The translations under genes and the position numbers were made by a program. From an uncultured Prevotella sp. (GTDB lineage: Bacteria > Bacteroidota > Bacteroidia > Bacteroidales > Bacteroidaceae): a stretch of DNA of 14,922 nucleotides. The notes under the pieces were generated by a model. The model had not been told where the DNA came from. It was given only the letters and a program-made list of their open reading frames with translations, and searched no databases. Of this stretch, positions 6,638-12,846 are shown piece after piece. The stretch spans positions 1-14,922 of the forward strand of contig USAI01000056.1 in the NCBI GenBank assembly GCA_900552675.1, in the 5' to 3' direction. Every line of letters starts with the position of its first letter. The stretch's first letter is position 1.

Positions 6638-7228
6638 ATGAAAGAGATTAATGTAACAGGTCAGAAGCGTGCAGACCTTGGCAAGAAAGCTTCTAAAGCA
6701 TTGAGAAAAGAAGGACTCGTTCCCTGTAACCTTTACGGTTTGGCAGCTGAGGATGGCAAGCCCGTTGCTATGTCATTTGCTGTTCCTATGGCCGAGCTCC
6801 GCAAGGTAGTTTACACTCCCCACATCTATGTAATCAACCTCGTTATCGACGGCGAGAGCCACACCGCTATCTTGAAGGAACTTCAGTTCCACCCCGTAAC
6901 CGACGCGCTGTTGCACGTTGACTTCCTCGAGGTGAACGATCAGAAGCCTATCACTATCGGTATCCCCGTTAAGCTCGTTGGTTTGGCACAGGGTGTTCGC
7001 GATGGTGGTCGTATGAACCTTTCTATCCGTAAGATCAATGTTACCGCTCCCTATCAGCAGATTCCTGAGCATCTCGACGTTGACGTTACTGCCCTTAAGA
7101 TTGGTAAAAGCATCAAGGTTGGTGAGCTGAGCTTCGAGGGTCTTGAGCTGACTACTGGCAAGGACGTTATCGTATGCTCTATCAAGATGACACGTGCCGC
7201 TATGTCGGCCGCTGCTAATGCTGAGTAA
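6638..7228 (+). CDS. rplY: Large-subunit ribosomal protein bL25, CTC/TL5 long form
   Basis: Ribosomal protein bL25, which binds 5S rRNA in the central protuberance of the 50S subunit. The 196 residues make it the long two-domain (CTC/TL5) form. The N-terminal 5S-binding domain (about 1-93) includes the RADLGKKASKALRKEGLVPCNLYG start and the LKELQFHPVTDALLHVDFLEV signature (79-99). The C-terminal beta domain (about 100-190) includes IPVKLVGLAQGVRDGGRMNLSIRKINV. In some bacteria the long form is induced by general stress. Codon use looks strongly biased (many GTT/CTC/ATC), fitting high expression. It has its own promoter and a terminator at 7271-7320, so it is probably transcribed alone. Confidence 0.96.
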   Translation: MKEINVTGQKRADLGKKASKALRKEGLVPCNLYGLAAEDGKPVAMSFAVPMAELRKVVYTPHIYVINLVIDGESHTAILKELQFHPVTDALLHVDFLEVNDQKPITIGIPVKLVGLAQGVRDGGRMNLSIRKINVTAPYQQIPEHLDVDVTALKIGKSIKVGELSFEGLELTTGKDVIVCSIKMTRAAMSAAANAE

Positions 7229-7270
7229 TCAGTGCGAGCGTACGCGCTTATAGCATAACTTTTTAAATTG

Positions 7271-7320
7271 TATGGCCGTTTCTATTAAGCTGTGTCTTGT
7301 AGAATCGGCCATATCTTTTA
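7271..7320 (+). terminator. Rho-independent terminator of rplY
   Basis: TATGGCCG (7271-7278) pairs with CGGCCATA (7306-7313). The stem continues after one T-T mismatch with TTCTA/TAGAA, then a 15-nt loop. TCTTTTATATAT follows. It separates rplY from pth. Confidence 0.75.
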
Positions 7321-7420
7321 TATATATTATTGTATTTTGGTGTTTAACATCATATCTTTTTTGTTTAAGAGATGCCGTTACACGTGTAAACATGGTGAGG
7401 GCACGAATGGAGAGACAGAA

Positions 7421-7993
7421 ATGGACAAATACTTGATTGTGGGTTTAGGAAATCCTGGCGCCGAATATGATGGCACACGTCACAACACGGGCTTTATGGT
7501 GCTTGATGCCTTTGCTCAAGCCGCTGGTGTAAGCTTCGACGACCGCCGTTATGGCTTTGTGGCCGAATGTAGCTTGAAGGGCCGTAAGGTGTTTCTGCTG
7601 AAACCCACCACCTATATGAACTTGAGTGGCAATGCTGTGCGCTATTGGCTGAACAAGGAGAATATTGACCAAAAGCGATTGCTTGTGGTGGTTGACGACT
7701 TGGCGTTGCCGCTGGGCGCTTTCCGCTTGAAAGGCAATGGTAGCAATGGTGGCCATAATGGTTTGGGGCATATACAGCAACTTATTGGTCAACAATATGC
7801 TCGCTTGCGTATGGGCATTGGCAACGAGTTTGCCCGTGGCGCACAAGTCGACTGGGTGCTGGGAAAATACAGTGACGAGGATATGCAAACCTTGCAGCCC
7901 AGCATCGACACCGCCGTTGATATGATTAAAAGTTTTGTATTGGCAGGTCTTGATATCACCATGAACCAATACAATAAGTTGGGTAAGAAATAA
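7421..7993 (+). CDS. pth: Peptidyl-tRNA hydrolase
   Basis: Cleaves the ester bond of peptidyl-tRNA released from ribosomes and so recycles tRNA. The 190 residues are the normal length. Seen are GLGNPG with Asn11, RHNTGF with catalytic His21, KPTTYMNLSG with Asn67, VVVDDLALPLG with Asp92, and GSNGGHNGLGHI with Asn113. These correspond to E. coli N10, H20, N68, D93 and N114. I took the ATG at 7421, where the family's MxKYLIVGLGNPG begins; an upstream in-frame ATG at 7292 would add 43 residues that overlap the rplY terminator. The Hsp15-like gene follows after 18 nt, so the two are almost surely co-transcribed. No clear promoter is seen between 7320 and 7420. Confidence 0.97.
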   Translation: MDKYLIVGLGNPGAEYDGTRHNTGFMVLDAFAQAAGVSFDDRRYGFVAECSLKGRKVFLLKPTTYMNLSGNAVRYWLNKENIDQKRLLVVVDDLALPLGAFRLKGNGSNGGHNGLGHIQQLIGQQYARLRMGIGNEFARGAQVDWVLGKYSDEDMQTLQPSIDTAVDMIKSFVLAGLDITMNQYNKLGKK

Positions 7994-8011
7994 AGGATAG
8001 TCGTTTTCACT

Positions 8012-8428
8012 ATGGCAAATGAAGCTCGTATAGACAAATGGTTGTGGGCAGCACGCATCTTTAAAACGCGCTCGATAGCTGCCGATGCTTGCAAGAATGG
8101 GCGTGTTACGATGAAGGGGCAGAACATGAAACCCAGTCATATGGTGAAAGTGGGCGAGGTGGTGAGCGTAAAGAAGCCGCCTATTACCTATTCGTTTAAG
8201 ATACTTAAAGCCATTGAGCAACGTGTGGGCGCAAAGTTGTTGCCCGAAATATATGAAAACGTTACCGACCCTAAGCAGTATGAACTGCTTGAGATGAGCC
8301 GTATCAGTGGCTTTGTTGACCGAGCTCGTGGCACAGGTCGCCCCACTAAAAAGGAGCGTCGTGCCCTCGATGCCTTTGTCGAGCCCGTCATGTTTGGTTT
8401 TGATGATGACGACTTCGACGACGAATAA
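8012..8428 (+). CDS. S4-domain RNA-binding protein, Hsp15 (HslR)-like
   Basis: A 138-residue protein with an N-terminal S4 RNA-binding domain: RIDKWLWAARIFKTRSIAADACKNGRV (6-32), then the MKPSHMVKVGEVVSVKK turn (39-55). After it come a family-type helix with SRISGFVDRARGTGRPTKKERRALDAF and a very acidic end (FDDDDFDDE). This is the Hsp15 (HslR) arrangement; E. coli Hsp15 binds free 50S subunits that still carry a nascent chain on tRNA and helps recycle them. It lies 18 nt after pth, whose product also acts on peptidyl-tRNA, which supports the assignment. The stop codon lies inside the base of the downstream terminator stem. The exact substrate is inferred. Confidence 0.88.
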   Translation: MANEARIDKWLWAARIFKTRSIAADACKNGRVTMKGQNMKPSHMVKVGEVVSVKKPPITYSFKILKAIEQRVGAKLLPEIYENVTDPKQYELLEMSRISGFVDRARGTGRPTKKERRALDAFVEPVMFGFDDDDFDDE

Positions 8429-8475
8429 AGCATAAAACCTATAAGGCCAGCAAGGTCTTATAGGTTTTATGCTTT
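8427..8475. terminator. very strong bidirectional terminator
   Basis: Bases 8427-8448 pair with 8454-8475 in a 22-bp stem with one G-T pair and a 5-nt loop (AGCAA). The outer part is AAAGCATAAAACCTATAAG and its complement. TTTTTATG follows on the plus strand. It ends the pth/S4 operon and, being symmetric, could also stop transcripts of the convergent gene at 8557. Confidence 0.85.
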
Positions 8476-8553
8476 TTATGTGTTTAACGCGTTTTTTATG
8501 TTAAACGTGTTTTTTATGTCTAATGCTTTTATGTGTTTAACGTGTTTTATACG
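8473..8553. repeat. array of degenerate 17-19-bp repeats after the terminator
   Basis: Four copies and a partial fifth of a unit like TTTTTATGTGTTTAACGCG start at about 8473, 8492, 8510, 8527 and 8545. The shared core is TTTTATG...TTTAACG(C/T)G. They fill the spacer between the pth-operon terminator and the stop codon of the gamma-carbonic-anhydrase-like gene. No coding role is seen. Confidence 0.7.
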
Positions 8554-8556
8554 TTT

Positions 8557-9063
8557 TTATTCTTCTTCCCGATACCAGTCTTTAATATATCCCGCATAGT
8601 GTTGGGCAAAGGTTTCGGCTTGTCCTGGCGCACAGTCTTTCACTTTTTTTGCAGGTATGCCTCCCCATATTTCGTGGGCAGGCACGTGTGTGCCTTGTAG
8701 CACCACCGCTCCAGCAGCAATGATTGCTCCCTCACCAATGTCGGCTTTGTCGAGCACCGTTGCGTTCATGCCAATGAGAGTGCCTTTGCGCACTGTGGCT
8801 CCATGCACCACTGCGCCGTGTCCCACCGACACATCATCTTCTAAGATACAAGGCATGCCACCTGTTTGATGAATACAGGCACAGTCTTGTATGTTTACGC
8901 GGTTTCCGCAGCGAATGGCATCTACGTCTGATCGCAGCACAGCGCTATACCACACGCTACAGTCGTCGCCCAACAGGCAATCGCCGCTCAGTGCTGCATT
9001 GTCGGCAATAAAACAATTTTTCCCCCAGCGTGGTGTCTTCCCGTTAACAGTCTTTACAATCAT
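8557..9063 (-). CDS. Gamma-carbonic-anhydrase-like protein (left-handed beta-helix, YrdA/PaaY type)
   Basis: A 168-residue trimeric left-handed beta-helix protein. Hexapeptide repeats run from about residue 14 to 125. Three probable metal ligands are present: His65 (CIHQT), His82 and His87 (VGHGAVVHGA), with Arg44/Asp46 (LRSDVD) and Gln59 in the usual support positions. The IWGGIPAKKVKD stretch and a C-terminal helix complete the family pattern. This set fits a zinc- or iron-dependent gamma-class carbonic anhydrase, but many such homologues show little activity and some act on CoA thioesters or other acyl substrates, so the reaction is uncertain. It is a single gene, convergent with the S4 gene. 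Its upstream region contains the 19-bp tandem array. Confidence 0.9.
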   Translation of the reverse strand: MIVKTVNGKTPRWGKNCFIADNAALSGDCLLGDDCSVWYSAVLRSDVDAIRCGNRVNIQDCACIHQTGGMPCILEDDVSVGHGAVVHGATVRKGTLIGMNATVLDKADIGEGAIIAAGAVVLQGTHVPAHEIWGGIPAKKVKDCAPGQAETFAQHYAGYIKDWYREEE

Positions 9064-9093
9064 GTTTTTAATATAATGCTAATAACAATAATA

Positions 9094-9188
9094 AGATGAA
9101 GCTTCTTTTTTATATCAAGCTTTAATTCTGATATCAAGCTTTAATTCTGATATCAAGCTTTAATACTGATATATAAGCTTCAATTCTG
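9094..9188. repeat. 19-bp tandem repeat array between the gamma-CA-like gene and serB
   Basis: Copies of ATATCAAGCTTTAATTCTG lie at 9112-9130, 9131-9149, 9150-9168 (one change) and 9169-9188 (diverged, 20 nt). A clearly degenerate copy lies at 9094-9111. Each unit centres on AAGCTT. The array starts 31 bp before the gamma-CA-like start codon and would lie in its leader if the TATCTTTG box at 9192-9199 is its promoter. Confidence 0.9.
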
Positions 9189-9191
9189 ATA

Positions 9192-9208
9192 CAAAGATAC
9201 TATATTTG
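9192..9208. promoter_or_regulatory. two back-to-back -7 boxes
   Basis: CAAAGATA (9192-9199) reads TATCTTTG on the minus strand, toward the gamma-CA-like gene. TATATTTG (9201-9208) reads on the plus strand, toward serB. Both match TAnnTTTG. Neither has a clear TTTG at the -33 distance, so use is uncertain. Confidence 0.4.
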
Positions 9209-9253
9209 TAGCAAACAGAGCATGTAAAAGGCGTTACTATAATACTTTTTCAT

Positions 9254-9261
9254 TAACTTTG
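9254..9261 (+). promoter_or_regulatory. -7 box (TAACTTTG) of serB
   Basis: TAACTTTG matches the -7 consensus, 93 bp before the serB ATG; the rplY promoter uses the same eight bases. The -33 region shows only GTTA-like sequence, so the promoter may be weak or need help. Transcription would start near 9268. Confidence 0.5.
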
Positions 9262-9272
9262 CATAAAGTATT

Positions 9273-9337
9273 GGCTACGTATAGCCCTAATAGTGGGTGC
9301 TACTATATAAAAAGGTGGTGCCACTGTCAACCTTTTT
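9273..9337 (+). promoter_or_regulatory. structured leader of serB with three consecutive hairpins
   Basis: Hairpin 1: GGCTA/TAGCC with loop CGTA (9273-9286). Hairpin 2: ATAGT/ACTAT with a 7-nt loop (9290-9306). Hairpin 3: AAAAAGGT/ACCTTTTT with a 13-nt loop (9309-9337); its 3' arm is a T-run, so it resembles an intrinsic terminator 16 nt before the serB ATG. The compact layout suggests attenuation or an RNA sensor. It matches no family I can name. Confidence 0.5.
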
Positions 9338-9353
9338 GTAGGAAACAATAATA

Positions 9354-10595
9354 ATGGAAACAAGAAACAGTAAAGAAGAACAAATTCTTATTCGTATAAC
9401 AGGTAAAGATCGCCCAGGTCTTACCGCTTCAGTGATGGAGATATTGGCCAGCAAAGATGCTAAGGTGTTAGATATTGGTCAGGCCGATATTCATTCAACG
9501 CTCTCGCTGGGCATTCTCATTCGTATTGACGAACACGCGTCGGGCCAGGTGATGAAAGAACTCCTTTTTAAGGCCACCGAGCTGGGCGTAAACATTGGTT
9601 TTGACCCTGTTACTGACGACGAATATGAAAACTGGGTAAACCGTCAAGGCAAGAACCGCTACATCCTTACCATTATAGGTCGCACGTTGTCGGCCAAGCA
9701 GATAGAGGCTGCCACAAAGGTTATTGCTAAACAGGGCCTTAATATCGACTCTATCTTACGCCTTACAGGTCGTATGAGCATTAAGCATCCCGAGCGCAAC
9801 AATCGTGCCTGCATTGAGTTCTCGCTGCGTGGCAATCCTGAAAACCGTGCTGCCATGCAAGAAGAGTTGATGCACATCTCGGCCGATATGGAGATCGACT
9901 TCTCGTTCCAAAAGGATGATATGTATCGTCGTATGCGTAGGCTTATATGCTTTGATATGGACTCTACCCTCATTCAAACCGAATGTATTGACGAGTTAGC
10001 CGACCGTGCTGGCGTAGGTGCCGAGGTGCGTGCCATCACCGAGAGTGCTATGCGTGGCGAGATAAACTTTAAAGAGAGCTTTACGCGACGTGTAGCCTTG
10101 CTCAAAGGCCTTGATGCCAGCGTGATGGAAGATATTGCCAACAAGATGCCCATCACTGAAGGCGTTGACCGACTGATGGCTGTTCTTAAGCGTTGCGGCT
10201 ATAAGATAGCAATTCTTAGTGGTGGATTTACCTATTTTGGCGAGTTCCTTCAGCGCAAGTATGGCATTGACTATGTGTATGCTAACGAACTGGAGATAGG
10301 CGATGATGGCAAGCTTACGGGTCGCTATGTAGGCGAGATTGTTGACGGACACCGCAAGGCCGAACTGTTAAAGCTTATTGCACAGGTTGAGAAGGTGAAC
10401 CTTGCGCAGACCATTGCTGTGGGCGATGGTGCTAACGATCTTCCTATGCTTGGCGAGGCGGGTCTCGGCATTGCTTTCCATGCTAAACCACGTGTGGTAG
10501 CCAATGCTAAGCAAAGCATTAATACCATTGGTCTTGACGGTGTGCTCTATTTCCTTGGCTTTAAGGATAGCTACTTGGGTGAGGAGGGACGTTAA
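9354..10595 (+). CDS. serB: Phosphoserine phosphatase with two N-terminal ACT-like domains
   Basis: Converts O-phosphoserine to serine, the last step of serine synthesis, in the cytoplasm. The protein has 413 residues. Residues ~9-88 form an ACT domain (ILIRITGKDRPGLTASVMEIL) and ~101-185 a second ACT-like domain (RYILTIIGRTLSAKQIEAATKVI); these are likely serine-sensing or dimer parts. The HAD phosphatase part is ~195-400: nucleophile Asp201 and acid Asp203 in CFDMDSTLIQTECIDELA, Ser289 in ILSGGFTYF, Lys335 in DGHRKAEL, and GDGANDLPML with Asp358 and Asp362. All catalytic residues are present. It is a single gene with a structured leader, and it converges on the thioredoxin-like gene. Other serine pathway genes are not in the window. 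Confidence 0.96.
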   Translation: METRNSKEEQILIRITGKDRPGLTASVMEILASKDAKVLDIGQADIHSTLSLGILIRIDEHASGQVMKELLFKATELGVNIGFDPVTDDEYENWVNRQGKNRYILTIIGRTLSAKQIEAATKVIAKQGLNIDSILRLTGRMSIKHPERNNRACIEFSLRGNPENRAAMQEELMHISADMEIDFSFQKDDMYRRMRRLICFDMDSTLIQTECIDELADRAGVGAEVRAITESAMRGEINFKESFTRRVALLKGLDASVMEDIANKMPITEGVDRLMAVLKRCGYKIAILSGGFTYFGEFLQRKYGIDYVYANELEIGDDGKLTGRYVGEIVDGHRKAELLKLIAQVEKVNLAQTIAVGDGANDLPMLGEAGLGIAFHAKPRVVANAKQSINTIGLDGVLYFLGFKDSYLGEEGR

Positions 10596-10636
10596 AAAGA
10601 AACCCAACGCTTTTAAAAGAAACGCTACGTTATTTT

Positions 10637-10665
10637 AAATGAAATACAGTAGCATTTCATTTTTA
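10637..10665 (+). terminator. probable terminator of serB
   Basis: AAATGAAAT (10637-10645) pairs with ATTTCATTT (10654-10662) around an 8-nt loop, followed by TTTAT. The stem is AT-rich, so it is moderate in strength. It lies about 40 nt after the serB stop. Confidence 0.6.
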
Positions 10666-10684
10666 TCTAAACGGATGCACTCTG

Positions 10685-10762
10685 CAAGTAGGACGGGGCA
10701 CGGAGGCCACCGTCCTACTTGGATAAATTCGTGTTCGTGAAGAGTGAATTTCGTGTTCGTGG
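10685..10762. repeat. 12-bp GC-rich hairpin plus direct repeats, possible dispersed element
   Basis: CAAGTAGGACGG (10685-10696) and its exact complement (10710-10721) form a 12-bp stem with a 13-nt GC-rich loop. Two direct copies of TTCGTGTTCGTG follow at 10728-10739 and 10750-10761. No T-run follows the stem on either strand, so it is not a standard terminator. The GC-rich stem differs from the AT-rich sequence around it. Confidence 0.6.
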
Positions 10763-10820
10763 ATAATTTATATAAAAACGTGTTCAAGCAAAAAACCTGC
10801 GAAGCGCGAAATAGATTGTT

Positions 10821-10842
10821 AAAAACACGACAATATTGTTTT
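10821..10842 (-). terminator. weak hairpin after the thioredoxin-like gene
   Basis: On the minus strand AAAACA and TGTTTT pair around a 9-nt loop, ending in TTTTT, 18 nt after the stop codon. The stem is only 6 bp and AT-rich, so this is a tentative terminator. Confidence 0.3.
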
Positions 10843-10859
10843 CTAAGCCCTTTCTTAGG

Positions 10860-11963
10860 TTATTTAAAAATCTCGGCCAACTTCTTTCCTAATGCTTCGC
10901 CACGCAAGTCGCGAGCCACGATGATGCCTTTAGGATTGACAAGCAGCGAGGCGGGTATACCCTGAATTCCATATGTTTGAGCGGCTATTGAGCGCCAGCC
11001 TTTAAGGTCAGACAGGTGTATCCAGTTGAGGCCCATCTCGTTGATAGCCTTTTTCCAAGCATCGGCCTTATTGTCGAACGATAAACCTACCACGTCGAAA
11101 CCCTTCGCATGATATTTCTCATAGTTTTCTTTCACATTAGGCATCTCCATACGGCAGGGGCCGCACCAGCTGGCCCAGAAGTCGATAAGCACGTAGTGGC
11201 CCTTACCACAATATTCGCTTAGCTTATGTGCCTTTCCTTCGGTGTCGTTCATCTCAAGGTCGGTAAAAGGTTTACCTATAATGGCATTGGCGCGTTCAAT
11301 GTCGGCCAAAGTCTGGCGTGCTTGGGCCAGCATGGGGTGCGAGGCGTAGGGGCGTGAAGAAGCAAGCAGAGCCTTTAGTTCAGCCGCATCACAGTCGTAT
11401 ACAATGTTGGTAATGTAAGCAGCCGGAATGAGGTTGTCCTTGTTCTCGTTAATAATTTGGCGTATCTCCTTGTTTAGCTGCTCCTCGATAGGTGTAATCT
11501 GCTCAATAAGCTTCTGCGACTGTTTTTCTCGTTCTGCTTGGTCCAGCGTCATATTGCTTGCCAGTTTTCTAAATTCTTCGGCAAAAGGCTCTATCTTATC
11601 AGTGTAAACCTTTGTTCGTTGCTGGCAAGTGCCATAACGTGTGTTTAATGCCGAACCCTTCAAGGTGCCTGTTGTGAGGTCGACGTTGGCGGGTGTGCCA
11701 TCGTTGAAGAGATACACAGCCAGAGTGTTAGGTGCTGTTATATACATAATAGCGTTCTTGTCGGCCTTCATATTTATTTCAAAGGTGCCGTTTTTTGTTG
11801 CCACGCTGTCTTCTTTCACGTTGCGCTTCGCCCAGTCGCGATAATACACCCACTTAGTGGCAGCCGAACAGTTACCTTTAACCAGTGTAGTAACCTCTTG
11901 TGCCATAACCGTTGATAGGGCTGCAAGGGCGAGGATAGATGTTGTAAGTCTTTTCAATTGCAT
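10860..11963 (-). CDS. Secreted TlpA/ResA-like thioredoxin-fold disulfide reductase
   Basis: A 367-residue exported protein. A signal peptide is clear: KR, a hydrophobic core, then VMAQE with cleavage after about residue 21. Residues ~25-115 form a beta-rich region like the N-terminal DUF4369 domain often fused to these proteins in Bacteroidetes. Residues ~115-215 are helical. The C-terminal AhpC/TSA-type thioredoxin domain (~220-367) has FWASWCGPCRMEMP with the redox pair Cys267/Cys270 and the cis-proline loop GIQGIPASLLV. It should reduce or exchange disulfides in the periplasm; the partner is unknown. I chose the ATG at 11963 because it begins the signal peptide; an in-frame ATG at 12032 lies upstream of the predicted transcription start. 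A consensus promoter lies just upstream, divergent from yhhQ. Confidence 0.92.
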   Translation of the reverse strand: MQLKRLTTSILALAALSTVMAQEVTTLVKGNCSAATKWVYYRDWAKRNVKEDSVATKNGTFEINMKADKNAIMYITAPNTLAVYLFNDGTPANVDLTTGTLKGSALNTRYGTCQQRTKVYTDKIEPFAEEFRKLASNMTLDQAEREKQSQKLIEQITPIEEQLNKEIRQIINENKDNLIPAAYITNIVYDCDAAELKALLASSRPYASHPMLAQARQTLADIERANAIIGKPFTDLEMNDTEGKAHKLSEYCGKGHYVLIDFWASWCGPCRMEMPNVKENYEKYHAKGFDVVGLSFDNKADAWKKAINEMGLNWIHLSDLKGWRSIAAQTYGIQGIPASLLVNPKGIIVARDLRGEALGKKLAEIFK

Positions 11964-12002
11964 ATATTTCAAATAATAAATTATTTCTTGTTTCAGTGAG
12001 TG

Positions 12003-12033
12003 CAAATGTAAGAATAAAATGGTGATGCTCAAA
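12003..12033 (-). promoter_or_regulatory. promoter of the TlpA-like gene
   Basis: On the minus strand, TTTG (12030-12033), a 19-nt spacer and TACATTTG (12003-12010) give a full Bacteroides-type promoter. Start would be near 11996, leaving a leader of about 33 nt before the ATG at 11963. Confidence 0.8.
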
Positions 12034-12060
12034 GAAAAGGTAGGTTTTTATCATGTTTGT

Positions 12061-12091
12061 TTTGCTATATTTTGGTTTTTTAGTAAATTTG
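12061..12091 (+). promoter_or_regulatory. promoter of yhhQ-queF
   Basis: TTTG (12061-12064), a 19-nt spacer and TAAATTTG (12084-12091) are a full match. Start would be near 12098, just upstream of the riboswitch. The promoter is divergent from that of the TlpA-like gene, with 27 bp between the two -33 boxes. Confidence 0.8.
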
Positions 12092-12118
12092 CAAACTGTT
12101 TGGGTCTGTTCCCTACGA

Positions 12119-12150
12119 AAGAGTGCTTGGTAAACCTCTTAAAAAACAAG
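12119..12150 (+). promoter_or_regulatory. preQ1 class I riboswitch
   Basis: P1 is AAGAG (12119-12123) with CTCTT (12136-12140), five Watson-Crick pairs. The 12-nt loop contains CTTG (12126-12129), which pairs with CAAG (12147-12150) of the A-rich tail AAAAAACAAG, forming the H-type pseudoknot. C12135, just 5' of the P1 3' strand, is at the position that pairs with preQ1 in known aptamers. Loop length and tail closely match the B. subtilis queC aptamer. The tail ends 4 nt before the yhhQ ATG, so ligand binding probably hides the ribosome-entry region (translational control). The gene context, a queuosine-precursor transporter and queF, agrees. Confidence 0.9.
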
Positions 12151-12154
12151 AATT

Positions 12155-12844
12155 ATGACTGATAAAAAGAATAATGTGAGCGTGCTGTTTCTGTTTTACA
12201 GCATCCTTTTTTGCGTGTGCCTGATTACGGCAAACGTTCTTGAGACAAAACAGATTTCATTAGGTGTATTCAACATCACGGGCGGACTTATTGTCTTTCC
12301 CGTTTCCTACATCATTAACGATTGTGTGTGCGAGGTGTGGGGCTACCGCAAGGCGCGTCTGCTCATTTGGCTGGGCTTTGCCATGAACTTCTTGTTCGTG
12401 CTGTTTGGTGCCATTGCCGATGCCATACCTGGTGCCCCCTATTGGCATAATGATGAAGGTTTTCATGCCGTCTTTGGCTTGGCCCCCCGCATTGCTGCAG
12501 CCTCGTTTGTGGCCTTTCTTGTGGGTTCGTTTGTCAATGCTTATGTTATGAGCCGCATGAAAATCAATTCAGATGGCCGCAACTTTTCGCTTCGCGCCAT
12601 CCTCAGCACCATCTTTGGCGAGGGTGCCGATAGCCTTATCTTCTTCCCCCTGGCGCTGTATGGCGTGGTGCCCACGTCCGAGTTGCCCATCTTCATCGTT
12701 ACCCAAGTGGTGCTGAAGACGCTGTATGAGGTGGTGGTGCTGCCTGTTACCATTTATGTGGTAAAGAAGACTAAGCAGATAGAGGGCGAAGATGCCTATG
12801 ATAACGGCATCAGCTATAGTGTGTGGAAGGTGCTAAACGTTTAA
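12155..12844 (+). CDS. yhhQ: Queuosine precursor transporter (YhhQ/VUT family)
   Basis: A 229-residue inner-membrane protein with about six hydrophobic helices, of the COG1738 vitamin-uptake-type family whose E. coli member YhhQ imports preQ0/preQ1. Seen are ITANVLETKQISLG near the N-terminus, IINDCVCEVWGYRKARLLIWLG (family signature) in the first half, and GEGADSLIFFPLALYG and VVLKTLYEVVVLPVTIYVVKK toward the end. Length is normal. The start at 12155 lies 4 nt after the riboswitch pseudoknot. queF follows directly (2 nt between stop and its ATG), so the two are translationally coupled. The substrate is probably preQ0, since QueF uses it; preQ1 or queuine cannot be excluded. Confidence 0.93.
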   Translation: MTDKKNNVSVLFLFYSILFCVCLITANVLETKQISLGVFNITGGLIVFPVSYIINDCVCEVWGYRKARLLIWLGFAMNFLFVLFGAIADAIPGAPYWHNDEGFHAVFGLAPRIAAASFVAFLVGSFVNAYVMSRMKINSDGRNFSLRAILSTIFGEGADSLIFFPLALYGVVPTSELPIFIVTQVVLKTLYEVVVLPVTIYVVKKTKQIEGEDAYDNGISYSVWKVLNV

Positions 12845-12846
12845 CA

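Noticed and set aside
7445..8221. Long open frame (258 codons) on the minus strand opposite pth
   Set aside because: It lies wholly antisense to pth and the S4 gene, both with full catalytic or domain signatures, and its translation is rich in His/Ile/Leu with no recognisable domain. It is a shadow of codon bias.
9094..9188. CRISPR array
   Set aside because: The 19-bp units are directly adjacent with no unique spacers, and no cas genes are present, so this is a simple tandem repeat.
10744..10965. Open frame of 73 codons between serB and the TlpA-like gene
   Set aside because: It overlaps the end of the TlpA-like gene in antisense and begins in repeats; there is no support for coding.
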